In this document: piece by piece, positions 51,430 to 62,337 of the stretch | Layout of the letters: the number at the start of each line of letters is the position of its first letter | Position numbering within the stretch: the stretch's first letter is position 1 | Origin: Sarocladium kiliense | Taxonomy: Eukaryota; Ascomycota; Sordariomycetes; Hypocreales; Sarocladiaceae | DNA: 64,000 nucleotides | Direction: 5' to 3' | NCBI GenBank assembly: GCA_030734395.1 | Contig: JAUZTG010000016.1 | Location: forward strand, 434,001 to 498,000 | Position numbers and translations under genes: made by a program | The notes under the pieces: model-generated | What the model saw: the letters and a program-made list of their open reading frames with translations, nothing else | What the model was told of the DNA's origin: nothing | Database searches by the model: none

Positions 51430-53833
51430 ATGCCGGAGCCTTATCCGTCCTTTAGAAAACGGTCTCCTCGACGGCGTGACTCTCCTCCACGGGGGCCCAG
51501 CAGCGATCGCCCATGGCGCGATAGGTCACGCGGGCGAGAGCGAGATAACTGCGAAGGAGCTGCCTCGAGTTCTAGAACTCACCGGTCCCGATCTCCTCTG
51601 CCAAGGAGGACGACCTTTCCTCAGACCGTCAAGAATACTGCACCGCCAAGCGCGGACAAAGAAGCGACGGACTTGGTGTCGCCGTCCACTACACGGCGCG
51701 GCTCATCGCAGGATTATGGTGAGATCATTTATCTACCGTTCAGATTCCGCGACTCTTTCTTACACGTGCGCAGCTCTCCAATCTCCCATTCTACCCTCAA
51801 AAGAACCTTCCACAGAGAATGGCGCCGCGACAGGAAGCGACAGCGTCAACCATGCCTTTGAGAAATTTGCAAAAGGTATATCCGACGTCGGTCACTGGTA
51901 CTCTGAGAGCTATAGAGCCAACAAAAAGGTTCAGAGACTCAAGGAGAGCCGGGTACGATATTCCACCTCGGAGTACAGCTCACAGTATGAGCTTTGCAAA
52001 GCTCAGATCAGGGAGTGCCAGACCCAGGCTGATTCGGCTGCTGGCCGTTGTCTGAGAGCAGCCAGTTACGCTCAAGAGACCTTTCTGAACCTCTTGAGGC
52101 TGCCGGAATTGAAGTCTTTGCTACCCTTGGAGACCACTGCTCCTCCACTTGTCCCGAAAGTATTGGACCAGATGAAGCAAAATTCACTCGAAAACAGGCT
52201 CGCTTCTCTTGAGAACAGCTACAAGACCGAGATCGAGGCCCAGAATCAGCGCATTACACTACTCGAGAGCAAAGTCCGCGGTTTTTCTGAAAAGAACGTG
52301 GCCCAAAGAACGAAGATCGAGGATCTGGATAAAACTGTTACGAAGTTGGTCAATCAACTGCAAGGCGTTAGAACCGAGAACGAGAAGCTCAAGGCCGATT
52401 CGCTAGAGCAGAAGAATACTCTAAGCCGAATGTCCTTCCAGACGAGCCACGCAATTCAGGTCGCCGATCTCCAGACTCTGACCAAGGACTCATCACGCAA
52501 GATCAGAGATCTCGAAGTCGAGACTGGTCGCTTGGGCAAGCAGGTTCAGGAAATGGCGGCTACAAAGACGCAGTCTACGATCAACCAAAAAACGTTTGCT
52601 TCGAAGGAGGATCTGCAGGCATTTGCCAAGAAGGACGATCTTAAGAAGCTTGTCTCAAAGGAGGATGCGAAAGCATTGGCGTCGCGGGCCGAACTCGGCG
52701 TCTTCGCTATGAAGGACGAGGTCAACACTTTTTTTGCGGCAGAAGACGTCAAGACACAAGCTTTGGCCAACGATATCAAGAAATTGGCCAGTGCCTGCGA
52801 AGCGCGCTCATCCATGGTTGACCAGTCACTGCAAGGTCTCGAGGGCCTCAGAGGCTGCATTCAGGAGACGTCAAGCAGCGTCAAGCATATGCAGGTCTCA
52901 GTAGATGAGTTACTCAAGGCCAAGGCGCTCGAGGAGTCCCACAATCTAGTATCTAGGGTCGTGGCACTTGAGAGCACCGCAGTCAAGAGAGAGGAATTCG
53001 AAGGTATCGATCCCGAGCACATGCGGGCTATCATTGATCGAGACTTCACCTCTGAAATCGTACTGGAGGTCAGCAACCAGATCGCCACACTACCGGCGCC
53101 CAGGCAGTCGCCTTTGCCTCCGGCAACGACCAACGATAAGGAGGCAATCATCTTGGAGGTCAAGGGGCGAATAAAAGACGATCTTAAAGGTATCAGCAGA
53201 ACCCTCGGTTCTTTCCTCGATGGCGAGCGTGATGCGCGCGAAGAGCTCTCCAAGCGGGTCGATGATGCAGTCACAGACTATAGAGCACTAGCAACTCGGG
53301 TAACCTCGATCGAACCCCAACCCGCGTCGGATCCAACCCCAGAACTGGACAAGTTCCGCAGTGACTATGTGACACTCATTGGACAAGTTAGCAGCTCTGT
53401 CCACCAGGTCCAAACATCCCTCACGGAGCGCCATAACATCCTCAACGCCGACGTTCAACGCATCGCCAACAGCCTCAACAGTCTTTACGGGCAGCTGAAC
53501 GGTCTTCAGCAGCATATGAACGACCAGTACAAGCAGGTCCTCCATCAGCAGCATAATCTCCAGGCGTGGCAGCAGCAGTTCAGCACGACGAATTTTTATC
53601 GCGATGTTGTAAAGAAGATGCAGGAGTTGGTGCCGAATGGGACGCTGGGACGACTGCAGAATGCGGAGGTGCGTCTTGAGAAATTGGAGAGGACTGCGCA
53701 CCTGAAAGGTGTGCAGAAGACGATTGGCACGCCGCAGGTGAACGTGTCACCTCAGGTCAATAACGTGCCGCAGATGAATGGTGCACAACAGATGAATGGC
53801 GCACAGCACATGAATGGGGGCATGGGCAGATGA
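51430..53833 (+). CDS. RS-rich, long coiled-coil protein, unassigned
   Basis: Exons 51430-51718 and 51804-53833, 772 aa. I do not recognise a family. The first ~95 residues are Arg/Ser/Pro-rich with SPRRRDSPPRG and SRGRERD, like RS domains of splicing-linked nuclear proteins. From ~125 to 720 the chain is mostly helical, with long heptad stretches (NRLASLENSYKTEIEAQNQ, ITLLESKVRGF) and a register of KEDLQAFAKKDDLKKL-like repeats. The last ~40 residues repeat Pro-Gln-Val-Asn and Gln-Met-Asn-Gly units. The intron (85 nt) joins two different frames, and the total is a whole number of codons. A nuclear scaffold role is a guess from composition only. Confidence 0.7.
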
Positions 53834-54327
53834 TAGCTGTGCCTATTGCCCACTCGTCTTCGGCATCCCTTAGGTTTCACCCACACGAGACGTTGCCCAC
53901 CTTTAACAGGGTACCATCAACTTCAGCTGGACGTGCTTTGATCTTTCTTTCGACTATTTGGTTTCAGACTGCGCATGGACGGATACAGCAAGGAGTTCAT
54001 TCATGTTTTTGATATATTCATCGGTTTATACCCCCTCATTGCTTTCTTTCCGTTGTTAGTTGTTGCTCTCCGGCGATTGGGAAGGTTGGCGGTAAGGCAA
54101 CAGGGCGGGTGACATCAGGGCAGCATCAGGAAATGGTCGGTACATTCTAAACTCTCTCGCAAGGGGAGAGGGCACATAACATTAATGAGAGGCATCACGG
54201 CATATCTTCTTAACTTTTGGTGTATTGTGCATCTTGTGATTGGTAGTGCTTTCCACAATGCCATGCCCTTCACACAAAAGCACCTGTCCATTCCCGATTC
54301 TGATCCAAACACCGAGCTTTTTCCATT
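53834..54327. other. Convergent intergenic region
   Basis: 494 bp between the stops of the coiled-coil gene and the arginyl-tRNA synthetase gene. No feature recognised. Confidence 0.55.
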
Positions 54328-56879
54328 TTACATCCTCTCCAGCGGGCTCAGACCCAGCAGCTTCATGCCGTTCGCCAGCACAATCCTAGCCGCATCATAC
54401 AGCGCCATACGAGCCTTCTTGACCTCCTCCTCAGAGCCAACAACCTGGAGGTGATCGTAGCTGCTGCTGATGATGTGCGTCAAGCGGAAGAGGTAGGTGA
54501 GCACGGTGGTAGGCTCGAGCGTCTTGAGGGTATTCTGGAAGACGTCGGGCCACTGGGCGAGCATGCGGACGACGTTGATAGCGTGAGTCTCGGTGAGAAG
54601 GGAGAGATCGGCGGAGGCGATGGCTTCGTCGGAGAGCTCGGCGCGGCGCTTGATGGAGCAGAGACGAGCGTGGGCGTATTGGAGGTATGGGCCGGTATCG
54701 CCCTCGAAGGAGGTCATGGCGTCCATGTCGAAGTTGTAGTTGTTGATGCTGCAGGGGGTGAGCTTAGGAGACAAATGGGTTTTGTGTAGAGAAGGGGCTT
54801 ACATCTTGCCACGCATGTCCTGGACCATGACGGCGCTGATGCCGAGGGTGTCGGCGGCGGCCTCGGGGTCAGCAACCTGTGCGTACTTTTCTGCGTTCTT
54901 GCGCATGACGTTGTGCATGTGCTCAGAGGCATCGTTAAGAATGTCGTCAAGGCTATGCACTGTTAGCATCGTTCGAAAGTGAAGTTTTTGGAGGAAGGTG
55001 AGCATACAACTTGACAGTGCCCTTTCGGGTGCTCATACCCAGGACCATGCCGAAGCTAATGTGCTGGCACTTCTTCGCGGTCTCTTTGCGGTCGAGGAGC
55101 TCAATGATCTTGAACAGTTGGCGAAGATGAAGCTCTTGTTGGCTGGCCACAACGTAGTACAGCTTGTCGAAGTCGTGTTGCTCCGCCTGCCATGATCAGT
55201 ATTGCGCCAAACATGCGAAGAATCTCCGATATCAACTTACACGGTTCAGGAGCTCACTGATATCTCGAGTGAGGTAAAGGGCAGTACCATCACGCTTTCT
55301 GTTACGGGTCAGCACCATCTCAAGATTTGAAGGGTATGCCCTGTCATCGGCCAGCACCCAAAGGTCAAACTTACCGGACAACAGTCTTGCCGAGACGCTT
55401 GCCCTCCTTCCCAGGAACGAGTTCCTCGAAGTTAACGAGCACAGAGCCATTGTCTTCCTTGGAGATCTTCTTCTCCTCCATCAGCTGGGCCGTCTTGGCC
55501 ATAGACTCCTCTGACACGCCACTCTCGCCTACACAAGTTAGTACAGGCATTCCGGCGCATGCTAAGCAAACATACCGCTGTAGCTGTCGAAGTAGACATT
55601 CAGTCGAGCGTAGGTCTCTGTGCGTTCTGTTAGTGCCGGTCCTGCGAATTCTTATCAGGCGTTACCCACTCTTATACTTGGTGATGGACACATCCTTGAA
55701 GTGTCGCCAGCGAGCGAGAACAGCCTCGTCACCCTCGGTCTGAATCTAGTCAGTGTTTGTTATAATGCGAGACAGACAGAATGCGACTAACCATGCGCTT
55801 AAAGTACTGGCGAGCCTGCTCGTCCTTGCACTTGGCCTCAAGCTCTGAGGCGTCCTTGCCCTCCTTCTTCAGAGCTTCGATTTCTGCAAGCTCGTCCTCC
55901 TTCTCCCGGTTGATCTTGACATACAGTTGGAACAAGTGGTCAATGGGGTCCTTCTGAAGCTCTTCCTCATTTCCGTACAGCTCGAATGCAAGCGCAAGAA
56001 GACCGTACTGCTTCCCCCAATCTCCAAGGTCTGTTCCGGATCAGAAACATAGTCACAGGAAGTATCTGTCAAGCAGAATGCCACGGGTCGACATACAGTT
56101 AATGCGGAAGACATTCCACCCTGCCGCCTCGTAGAGATTCGCAAGAAAACCACCGATAATTGTGGATCGGAGATGGCCAGCGTGGAAGTTTTTGGCTACG
56201 TTTGGAGAACTGAACTCGACGAGCTGTGAAGTGTTAGTTTCGGGAGATCTCGTCCTTTGACCTTGGGTAACTCACAATCTTCTTCTGTCCTTTTGAAGGG
56301 TCACTTGCGTCTCGGAGACCATCGTAAGTATTGCGACCTGGTTATAACCATCATCAGCATGCGCTTGTGTAGATATATCGGCTTCGTTCGCGGCACCAAC
56401 CGAAGGCATCCCCGAGTTTTCGGATCTGAGGAACAAGAGTCTCTGTTAGAGGTTTCGACTTGACGAAGAAGGAAAGCCAAGGACCGGTTGGAGCTGGCTT
56501 CTCGAAGAGGGGGTCGTCTGCGGGGAACTGTCAAGGCATGTCAGAAATTGCTTCGCTAAGAGGTTAAGCACGGGGGTTATCGAACTTTGTCGGCCCACTC
56601 CTTTGCGAGCTCATCAGGTTTGATTCCCTTGATCCTGAATGCAGGCACGGCGACCATGAAGTCACCCTTGTCGAGGCTGGAGGTCCAGTTGATGGTAGGG
56701 TAAATGATCTTGGGATCGACACCAGTGATGCCATTCAGAACTTTGGTCAGGTGCGCACGCCAGAAGTCGTAGGGGTTGATGTCGGCATGAGTGGCCGGAA
56801 AATCGGCAGCAACTTTCTGAAGGGTCAAGCCCTCCACATGCTGTGCCAGCTGGTCAATGGGATTCGCTGCTGCTGCCAT
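54328..56879 (-). CDS. Arginyl-tRNA synthetase
   Basis: Class I synthetase that charges tRNA(Arg). Twelve exons, from 3' to 5' on the plus map: 54328-54748, 54803-54952, 55008-55186, 55241-55298, 55375-55528, 55576-55617, 55670-55745, 55792-56030, 56097-56223, 56276-56337, 56401-56527 and 56586-56879 (642 aa). The HIGH motif is FHAGHLRST, the KMSKS loop is GMSTRKGT, as in yeast ArgRS. Other marks are VVEFSSPNVAKNF, GDWGKQYG and the C-terminal anticodon-binding helices ending LLGLSPLERM. Two introns have GTT donors. The frame stays open 123 codons upstream of this start with presequence-like composition, so a second, mitochondrial form is plausible (see findings). Confidence 0.95.
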
Positions 56880-57248
56880 TGTTGCGATTTTGGAGTATCC
56901 GCGACTTGTCGATGAACCGTAGCGCGGGGTGAAAGACGAAGTTGAGGAATGTTTGCTACTGCGATGGAGGGGTCGTGGGTGTGGCGCTTGGAGGGTCCTG
57001 GGTGGCGGTGGTGGCTGTCGATTGTCCTGGTGCTTTGTCGCGGTAGAGTGCGTGCTGCTGTAGTGGTAGTGGGTACAGGTGCAATGCAAACAGCGAGGGA
57101 TAGCTCTGGTGCTGGTCCTGGTGCTGGTAGTTGGGTTCAGGGGCTTGCTGGCGCGAGATGATGCGGCTAATGAGAGCGATCGAAGCGCAAGGCGTGGGCA
57201 GACTATGAGAGGCATGTAGAAGGCAGAGCAGGACAGCCTGCAGGCCAA
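56880..57248 (-). other. Possible mitochondrial-targeting extension of ArgRS
   Basis: In-frame and stop-free from an ATG at 57248 (second ATG at 57215) to the start at 56879. The encoded 123 residues are rich in Ser, Arg, Thr and His with almost no acidic residues (one Asp). Example: MPLIVCPRLALRSLSLAASS. It would give a second start for a mitochondrial isoform; it could also be an untranslated leader. Confidence 0.5.
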
Positions 57249-58692
57249 ACAGTCTGTGAGCCCAACTTATGGGATTCTTGGGTGAGAGGGTTGGATGGGC
57301 GCGAGGCTATCGGAGCAGGCCATGACTCAATACGGCGATCTGAAGGTGCTGTTGGTTGGGGTCACGTGCGGCATCGGAGGTTATGTGGACAGACACTGTT
57401 AGGCTGCGATAACCAATTTGCATGAGAATGACTCCGGTGTCAGGGTACCATGCGTCAATTGAGTCAGTGTTGGGTTTATCGTCGATTCACGACTGAGCAT
57501 TGGGCTGGGATGAGTGACTGTTAACTGTTGACGGTTGACGGGACAGTGTCGACCGACTCAAATACCACGGGGATGACACTGGATTGTGATTACGCCACCC
57601 GTGGAATATGCATGTGTAAAACTTCAAACCACGACTGTCGAAACAATACAACTCATTAATGAACAAAGTCAATACATGGAAGATTCTCATCAACCACGGC
57701 AACAATTAAGTGAAAGAGGTACCCGTCAAGACCGCAAGTGCAGGGTAATGACCAGAACCGGGTCACGAGCTGAGAAGGACTGGCTGAGAGCCCAGGTCAT
57801 AGTCGAAGTTGAGAAGAGTCAGCCCTTGGCCCATTGATCTTGTAGTACAATGACGGACTGACCGGGACTGCATCAGACATCTACTGGTCGCCGCATCTCA
57901 GTCGACATGCTGCAGATGATTGGATCTGATGCAGAAACGCGCCAAGTCGGCAGCACCTTCAGCCACAGCAGGGTGCTCCAGCCACATCACATCGCCCAGG
58001 GACGGACGGCATCTCTTCCCTGAACCGTCACTTCAGTGGGGGTGCACCACCACTAGCAGCGACAGTCAGCAGTGAGTGACGGCCAGCGAACCCACCACTA
58101 CGAGCCGTTACTGGCCGACACTGCCGCTGCCGTCGTCGCCTAGGTCAGGTAGTGCCTGTGGCTCTCGCTTGCTGCTGCTCTTGGTGCTTCTCTCACATCC
58201 AACCTTGCCTTGCCTGGCCTTACCGTGCCTTACCTCACCACACCTCACCTCACCTCACCTCACCTCACCACCACACACCCTCGTTCTGCGTCAAACGCCC
58301 TCTCTCTATCCATCTTCCATCGTCCTCCCCTTCCGCTCCACTTCCCCGTCCCTCCTCTTCCTCTAGTCACGGCCCTTCTCTCCTCTCCTGTCCTCCGTCG
58401 TCATTGTCTTTCCGCTACGCAGGGCCCCGAGCTCTGCGCCGGGCCCTTGTATTCACAGCCACTCCATTCGCGCGCGCGCTTCTCTCTCTGTCGCTGCCCG
58501 CCTTGACGCCCCACGTCGCTACACCCTCACGCGCTCCCTGCCCATCGACCACCTACCGTTTCTTTGTTTGCGCGCGACCACAAAGACAACCGCTCGGTAT
58601 TCGACAGCCTCTTTCAAAGCTCCAACTGCGTCGGGCCCTCAATTAGCGTCTTCAGCATTGCTACGGAATGCGCTCTTCTCCCCCCTCGAACG
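57249..58692. promoter_or_regulatory. Divergent region, ArgRS / AFF-like gene
   Basis: 1.4 kb. A CACGTG core at 57363-57368 lies upstream of the ArgRS gene. From ~58150 the plus strand is CT-rich with five CACCT units at 58241-58265; this looks like a long leader of the next gene. ORFs in it have repetitive Ser/Pro/His composition and are not credible proteins. Confidence 0.5.
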
Positions 58693-61248
58693 ATGGAAGC
58701 GGCGGCGAAGACGATCAATCGCCTCTCTCAGCGTCTGCTCCCAGAACAACCACATCATCTGTCCATCCATCCAGATTGGCGCTACAAACCGTATGAAGAT
58801 AGGCGGCCCGATCGCCCCGAGGAATGGGGCAACGTACGCCTGCAGTACATGACATTGTTATCAGACGCAGACCGCGGTGTCCTCCTGACCCGCTCCTACT
58901 ACGACATGCGCGAAGAAGCTCAGAAGCCTGTCCCCAAGGAGGTCAGCGCTCTCGCAAAAGGTGGCGAGAAGAAGAAGCTGTCTCTTAGCGACTACAAGAA
59001 CAAGAAGACCACCGGCACCACATCCGCATCACCTCCAGAACCCTCCATAGCGAAGAAGAAGGACGCCGACGCTGGCGCCGGCGCCGGCGCGTCACCTTCG
59101 CTCAATGGACCCAGCCCCAAACCGACCACCGATGCCCGACCCTCAAGACCTACCAATGGATCTGATAGATCAATACACACCAGCTCCGGCTCCTCTGCCG
59201 ACTCAAAGTAAGGAACAGATCTTGCGCATTTGACGCCCAACGGATACTAACATCTGCGCTTCAGGCTACCCCCGAAACCTTCAAAACATCCCTTACCTCC
59301 ACGACCACCTACTCCAGAAGCCCGAAAACGTGTTGCTGACCCAGACGATGATGCGAGAAACTCGAAACGACCGCGACCCGAGTCTGACCGTTTAGCTGTT
59401 GACAAGGCAAGACCTCCTCGAGATGACATCCTGCGACGCAAGGACCCTGCGAATGACCGCACCCCAGTCCGGGACGGTAGAGCGGCATCGAGTAACTCAT
59501 CCCTGCTCAATGGACGAAGTATGCTCAAGGACGTCACTGGTCCTGGGCGCAGCTCGCCGGCTACACATACACATTCGCGCAACAGTTCTCTCAATGGCAT
59601 TCGTCACAATGCTAGTGCAACTGGCAGTATGCGTAACACCCCGACAAAGGTCGACATCCCCTCCAAGACATCCGTGCCGCCACTCTTGTCACCTCTTCAT
59701 TTTGACGTCGACGACATGGAAGCCGATGTCACAGAGAGGCGAGAGAAGAAAGCGCGAGAGCGGGAGCGTGAACGAGACCGCGAACGAGACAAGGAACGAG
59801 ATAACCGAGAGCGCGACAGAGAGCGTGAGCGAGTGCGCGACAGAGAGCGAGAGAGAGACCGATTAGAGCGCGACAGGGAAAGGGATCGGGACCGCGATCG
59901 TGACCGTGATAAGAACCGAGAACCCCGAGAACGTGAACGAGACCGCGACGATAGGCCAACAAAGTTGAAGAAACCTGCGGATCCCCCGATCAAGCGCGAA
60001 AGGTCTCCCGTCAGGCTCCCGCCGTTGTTATCACCAACTTTACCACCCGAGGTAGAGGAAGCCATCGAGAAACTGCGCAAGAAACAGCCTTCAAGCTCTT
60101 CCGATGACGGCGAGCCGCCGCCTCTCCGTGAATTGAAGAAAGTGCCACCACTGCAGCTGGCGGGCAAGAAACGATTACCGGGCGACATGTCAGAAGATGA
60201 AGCGGACACGAAGCCACCTCCCCGCAAGAGGTATATGGTCAAGTTGCGGATCCCGAAACGGCTGCGTAAGGATGTCAGTCGCATTTTGAAGATTGGGGAT
60301 AAGGAAGTGCCGAAGCAGGAGAGACAGCGCAGCCCGGAGCCTGCACCTGGCGCAAAGAAACGACTTCCTGCAGGAGAAGACGCCATAGGCAATGAGTCGC
60401 TTGCTGCGAAGCGTCCACGGACGTCTGACGCGTCTGCGCTCCTTCCCAACCCGCTGACACCAAGCAAGAAGTCCAGTACAGCGATGTCCCGTGTTAGCTC
60501 GACAAACTCGCAGGCAAATACGCCTGGCGAACCCCCCTCACACCATCGTCCCTCGAGCGCCGATCCTCCCGTTGCGAATGGAACTGCTCGGCCTCCACCG
60601 CCCCTCAGCCCAGCCGATCAAGCTCGCGCCGAACGCTTGCGCCATCGTGAGGCAGGATACCTGACCCTGGGTAAGCAGCTCAAAAAGGAAGGCGAATCCC
60701 TCATTGTGTCGGGCCGTAACCGCTCAGACACCACTCGTGGAAAGTCAGATATCAAGCTTGGCTGCGTCAAGTACCTTGAAGGGCTTATTGCATTTGCGCT
60801 GGCCTTCCAGACCCAATACACGCATCGCCAGCTCGTCCGACAGTACGTCTCGGCCCAAGCCTGGAGCTCCATTCTACCTGCTGTGGACGCCTTGCGCGCC
60901 GATGTCAGGCGCCTCGGTAACCCCGGTGCTTCACTTGGCGCGCTGGTTGCTCTCCTCCAGGCCCGGGCTTATGAGGAGATCCTCAAATGTTACGGGACGT
61001 ATCCGAGTCCGGAGGGGAGGGTACGATCGGATGAGCTTCTGCGACTGGTGAACCTGCGAGCCAAAGCCTTGGGCCAGGCAAGAGAGGTCTTGGCCGATGG
61101 ACCTACAGGCCGAGGTGGTATTTTGAAAGGTGTCGAGCTTGGTGCGTGGATGAATGTGGAGGAGATGTGTGAGGCGGCAGCCAGAGTGATGAAGAGGTGG
61201 TGTGCTGAGGAAGAGGTGGATTGGACACCGGAAGTCAGCAAAGGGTGA
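58693..61248 (+). CDS. Candidate AFF/Ebp1-like elongation factor, charged-repeat protein
   Basis: Exons 58693-59207 and 59265-61248, 832 aa. The N-terminal 60 residues (INRLSQRLLPEQPHHLSIHP, then WGNVRLQYMTLL) look folded. A long disordered part holds a mixed-charge tract of ~75 residues made of Arg-Glu and Arg-Asp pairs (~bases 59735-59955). The last ~190 residues are helical: HREAGYLTLGKQLKKEGESL, then KLGCVKYLEGLIAFALAFQ and LRADVRRLG. This resembles the C-terminal homology domain of AFF scaffold proteins and their fission-yeast partner of Ell1 (Ebp1), which act in transcription elongation. I offer that as a hypothesis; only the helical pattern and a few motif residues support it. Confidence 0.6.
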
Positions 61249-62337
61249 AGCTGAGAAAAGCTGAGCTATTCTATACCACATAACCAGCTCACCTGGTGGC
61301 GACGCCACCTCAACAGAGGTGGATAGCGCTCGTATGACGACGCGCATTAGCCTGGCGGCACTGTATCACTACGTACAGATGGAAGATGGAGGACATAATC
61401 TGCAGGCGTTTGGTGCGTACCGACGCCTCGAGTACCGGATCGGAGGAAAGAACACCTTACGCTTTGGCTCAAGGGGGCGAATGCTTCAGAGTACAGCGTG
61501 ATCTTCCTTCACGAAGTGCAAACCCCTTCGCGTCGTTTTTCAGGGTCATTTTGTCGCCCATTCACGATACCAACGACAGTTTTTCCAGTGTCCGGAATGT
61601 GTTTTCTCACTTCGACCACGTTTGGATCTCCGGCGAGATTTCCAACGAACCATTCTATTCGTTCTCTGGCTTTGTTCTTTTTTATCTCCTGCAGAAAGTC
61701 CTGCGATGTAGCTGTGGATCTTGTACTACCATTCAACTATTTGGAAGGGATTTCCTCTTCTCGAGGACCAATGACTCCCGGGAAGGAAAGGGGGGGTGTT
61801 TAAGCATGGAGTACTGGGAACTGGCGGATGCTAGATTACCCGAGGGCTGGGGGAGGAAGTTTGATGCGATATGAGGGAGAGGAGACGAAGCGAAGGAAAA
61901 GGAGGCACAGTGCTCAAGAAGAGGGCGGCTGGTGCGTAAGGGCGGTCCAGGAGCAGCCGGCGAGCCTGTTGTATAGCACGAAGACGATGGGCGAGTGAAG
62001 AGGCAGGAGTTGAGAGAAGAGGGGAGAGAGAGGGAGTGGAAAGAGGCTACGCATAATGATACCAAGAATCGAGATGCTTTTTTGACATTCGACCCTGAGA
62101 GAGCTGTCTCGACCAAGACCACAAAAAGCCAGTTCAGATGTCTGCACCAAAGGAAATATCAGAGTGAGGCAGTCTGCTGTTATTCTCAACTACAGCTACC
62201 ATATCTAGGTCCACGACTGTGTGTGATACTCTTCATTATTGTTGTGATCTTTTACGTTTTCAACCTTCATTCATCCTATTCATGAAAAAACTTCTTTCCC
62301 TCGTACCACGCCTTGGCCTATGCGCGGATGGGCATAT
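61249..62337. other. Convergent intergenic region, 1.1 kb
   Basis: It lies between the stops of the AFF-like gene and GAPDH. ORFs of up to 162 codons occur but have no family resemblance. Long for a convergent gap in this window; 3' UTRs are the simplest content. Confidence 0.5.

Noticed and set aside
59697..60467. Minus-strand ORF rich in Ser-Arg pairs, like an SR protein
   Set aside because: It is the reverse complement of the Arg-Glu/Arg-Asp tract of the plus-strand gene. The plus strand has the intact CDS and folded ends.
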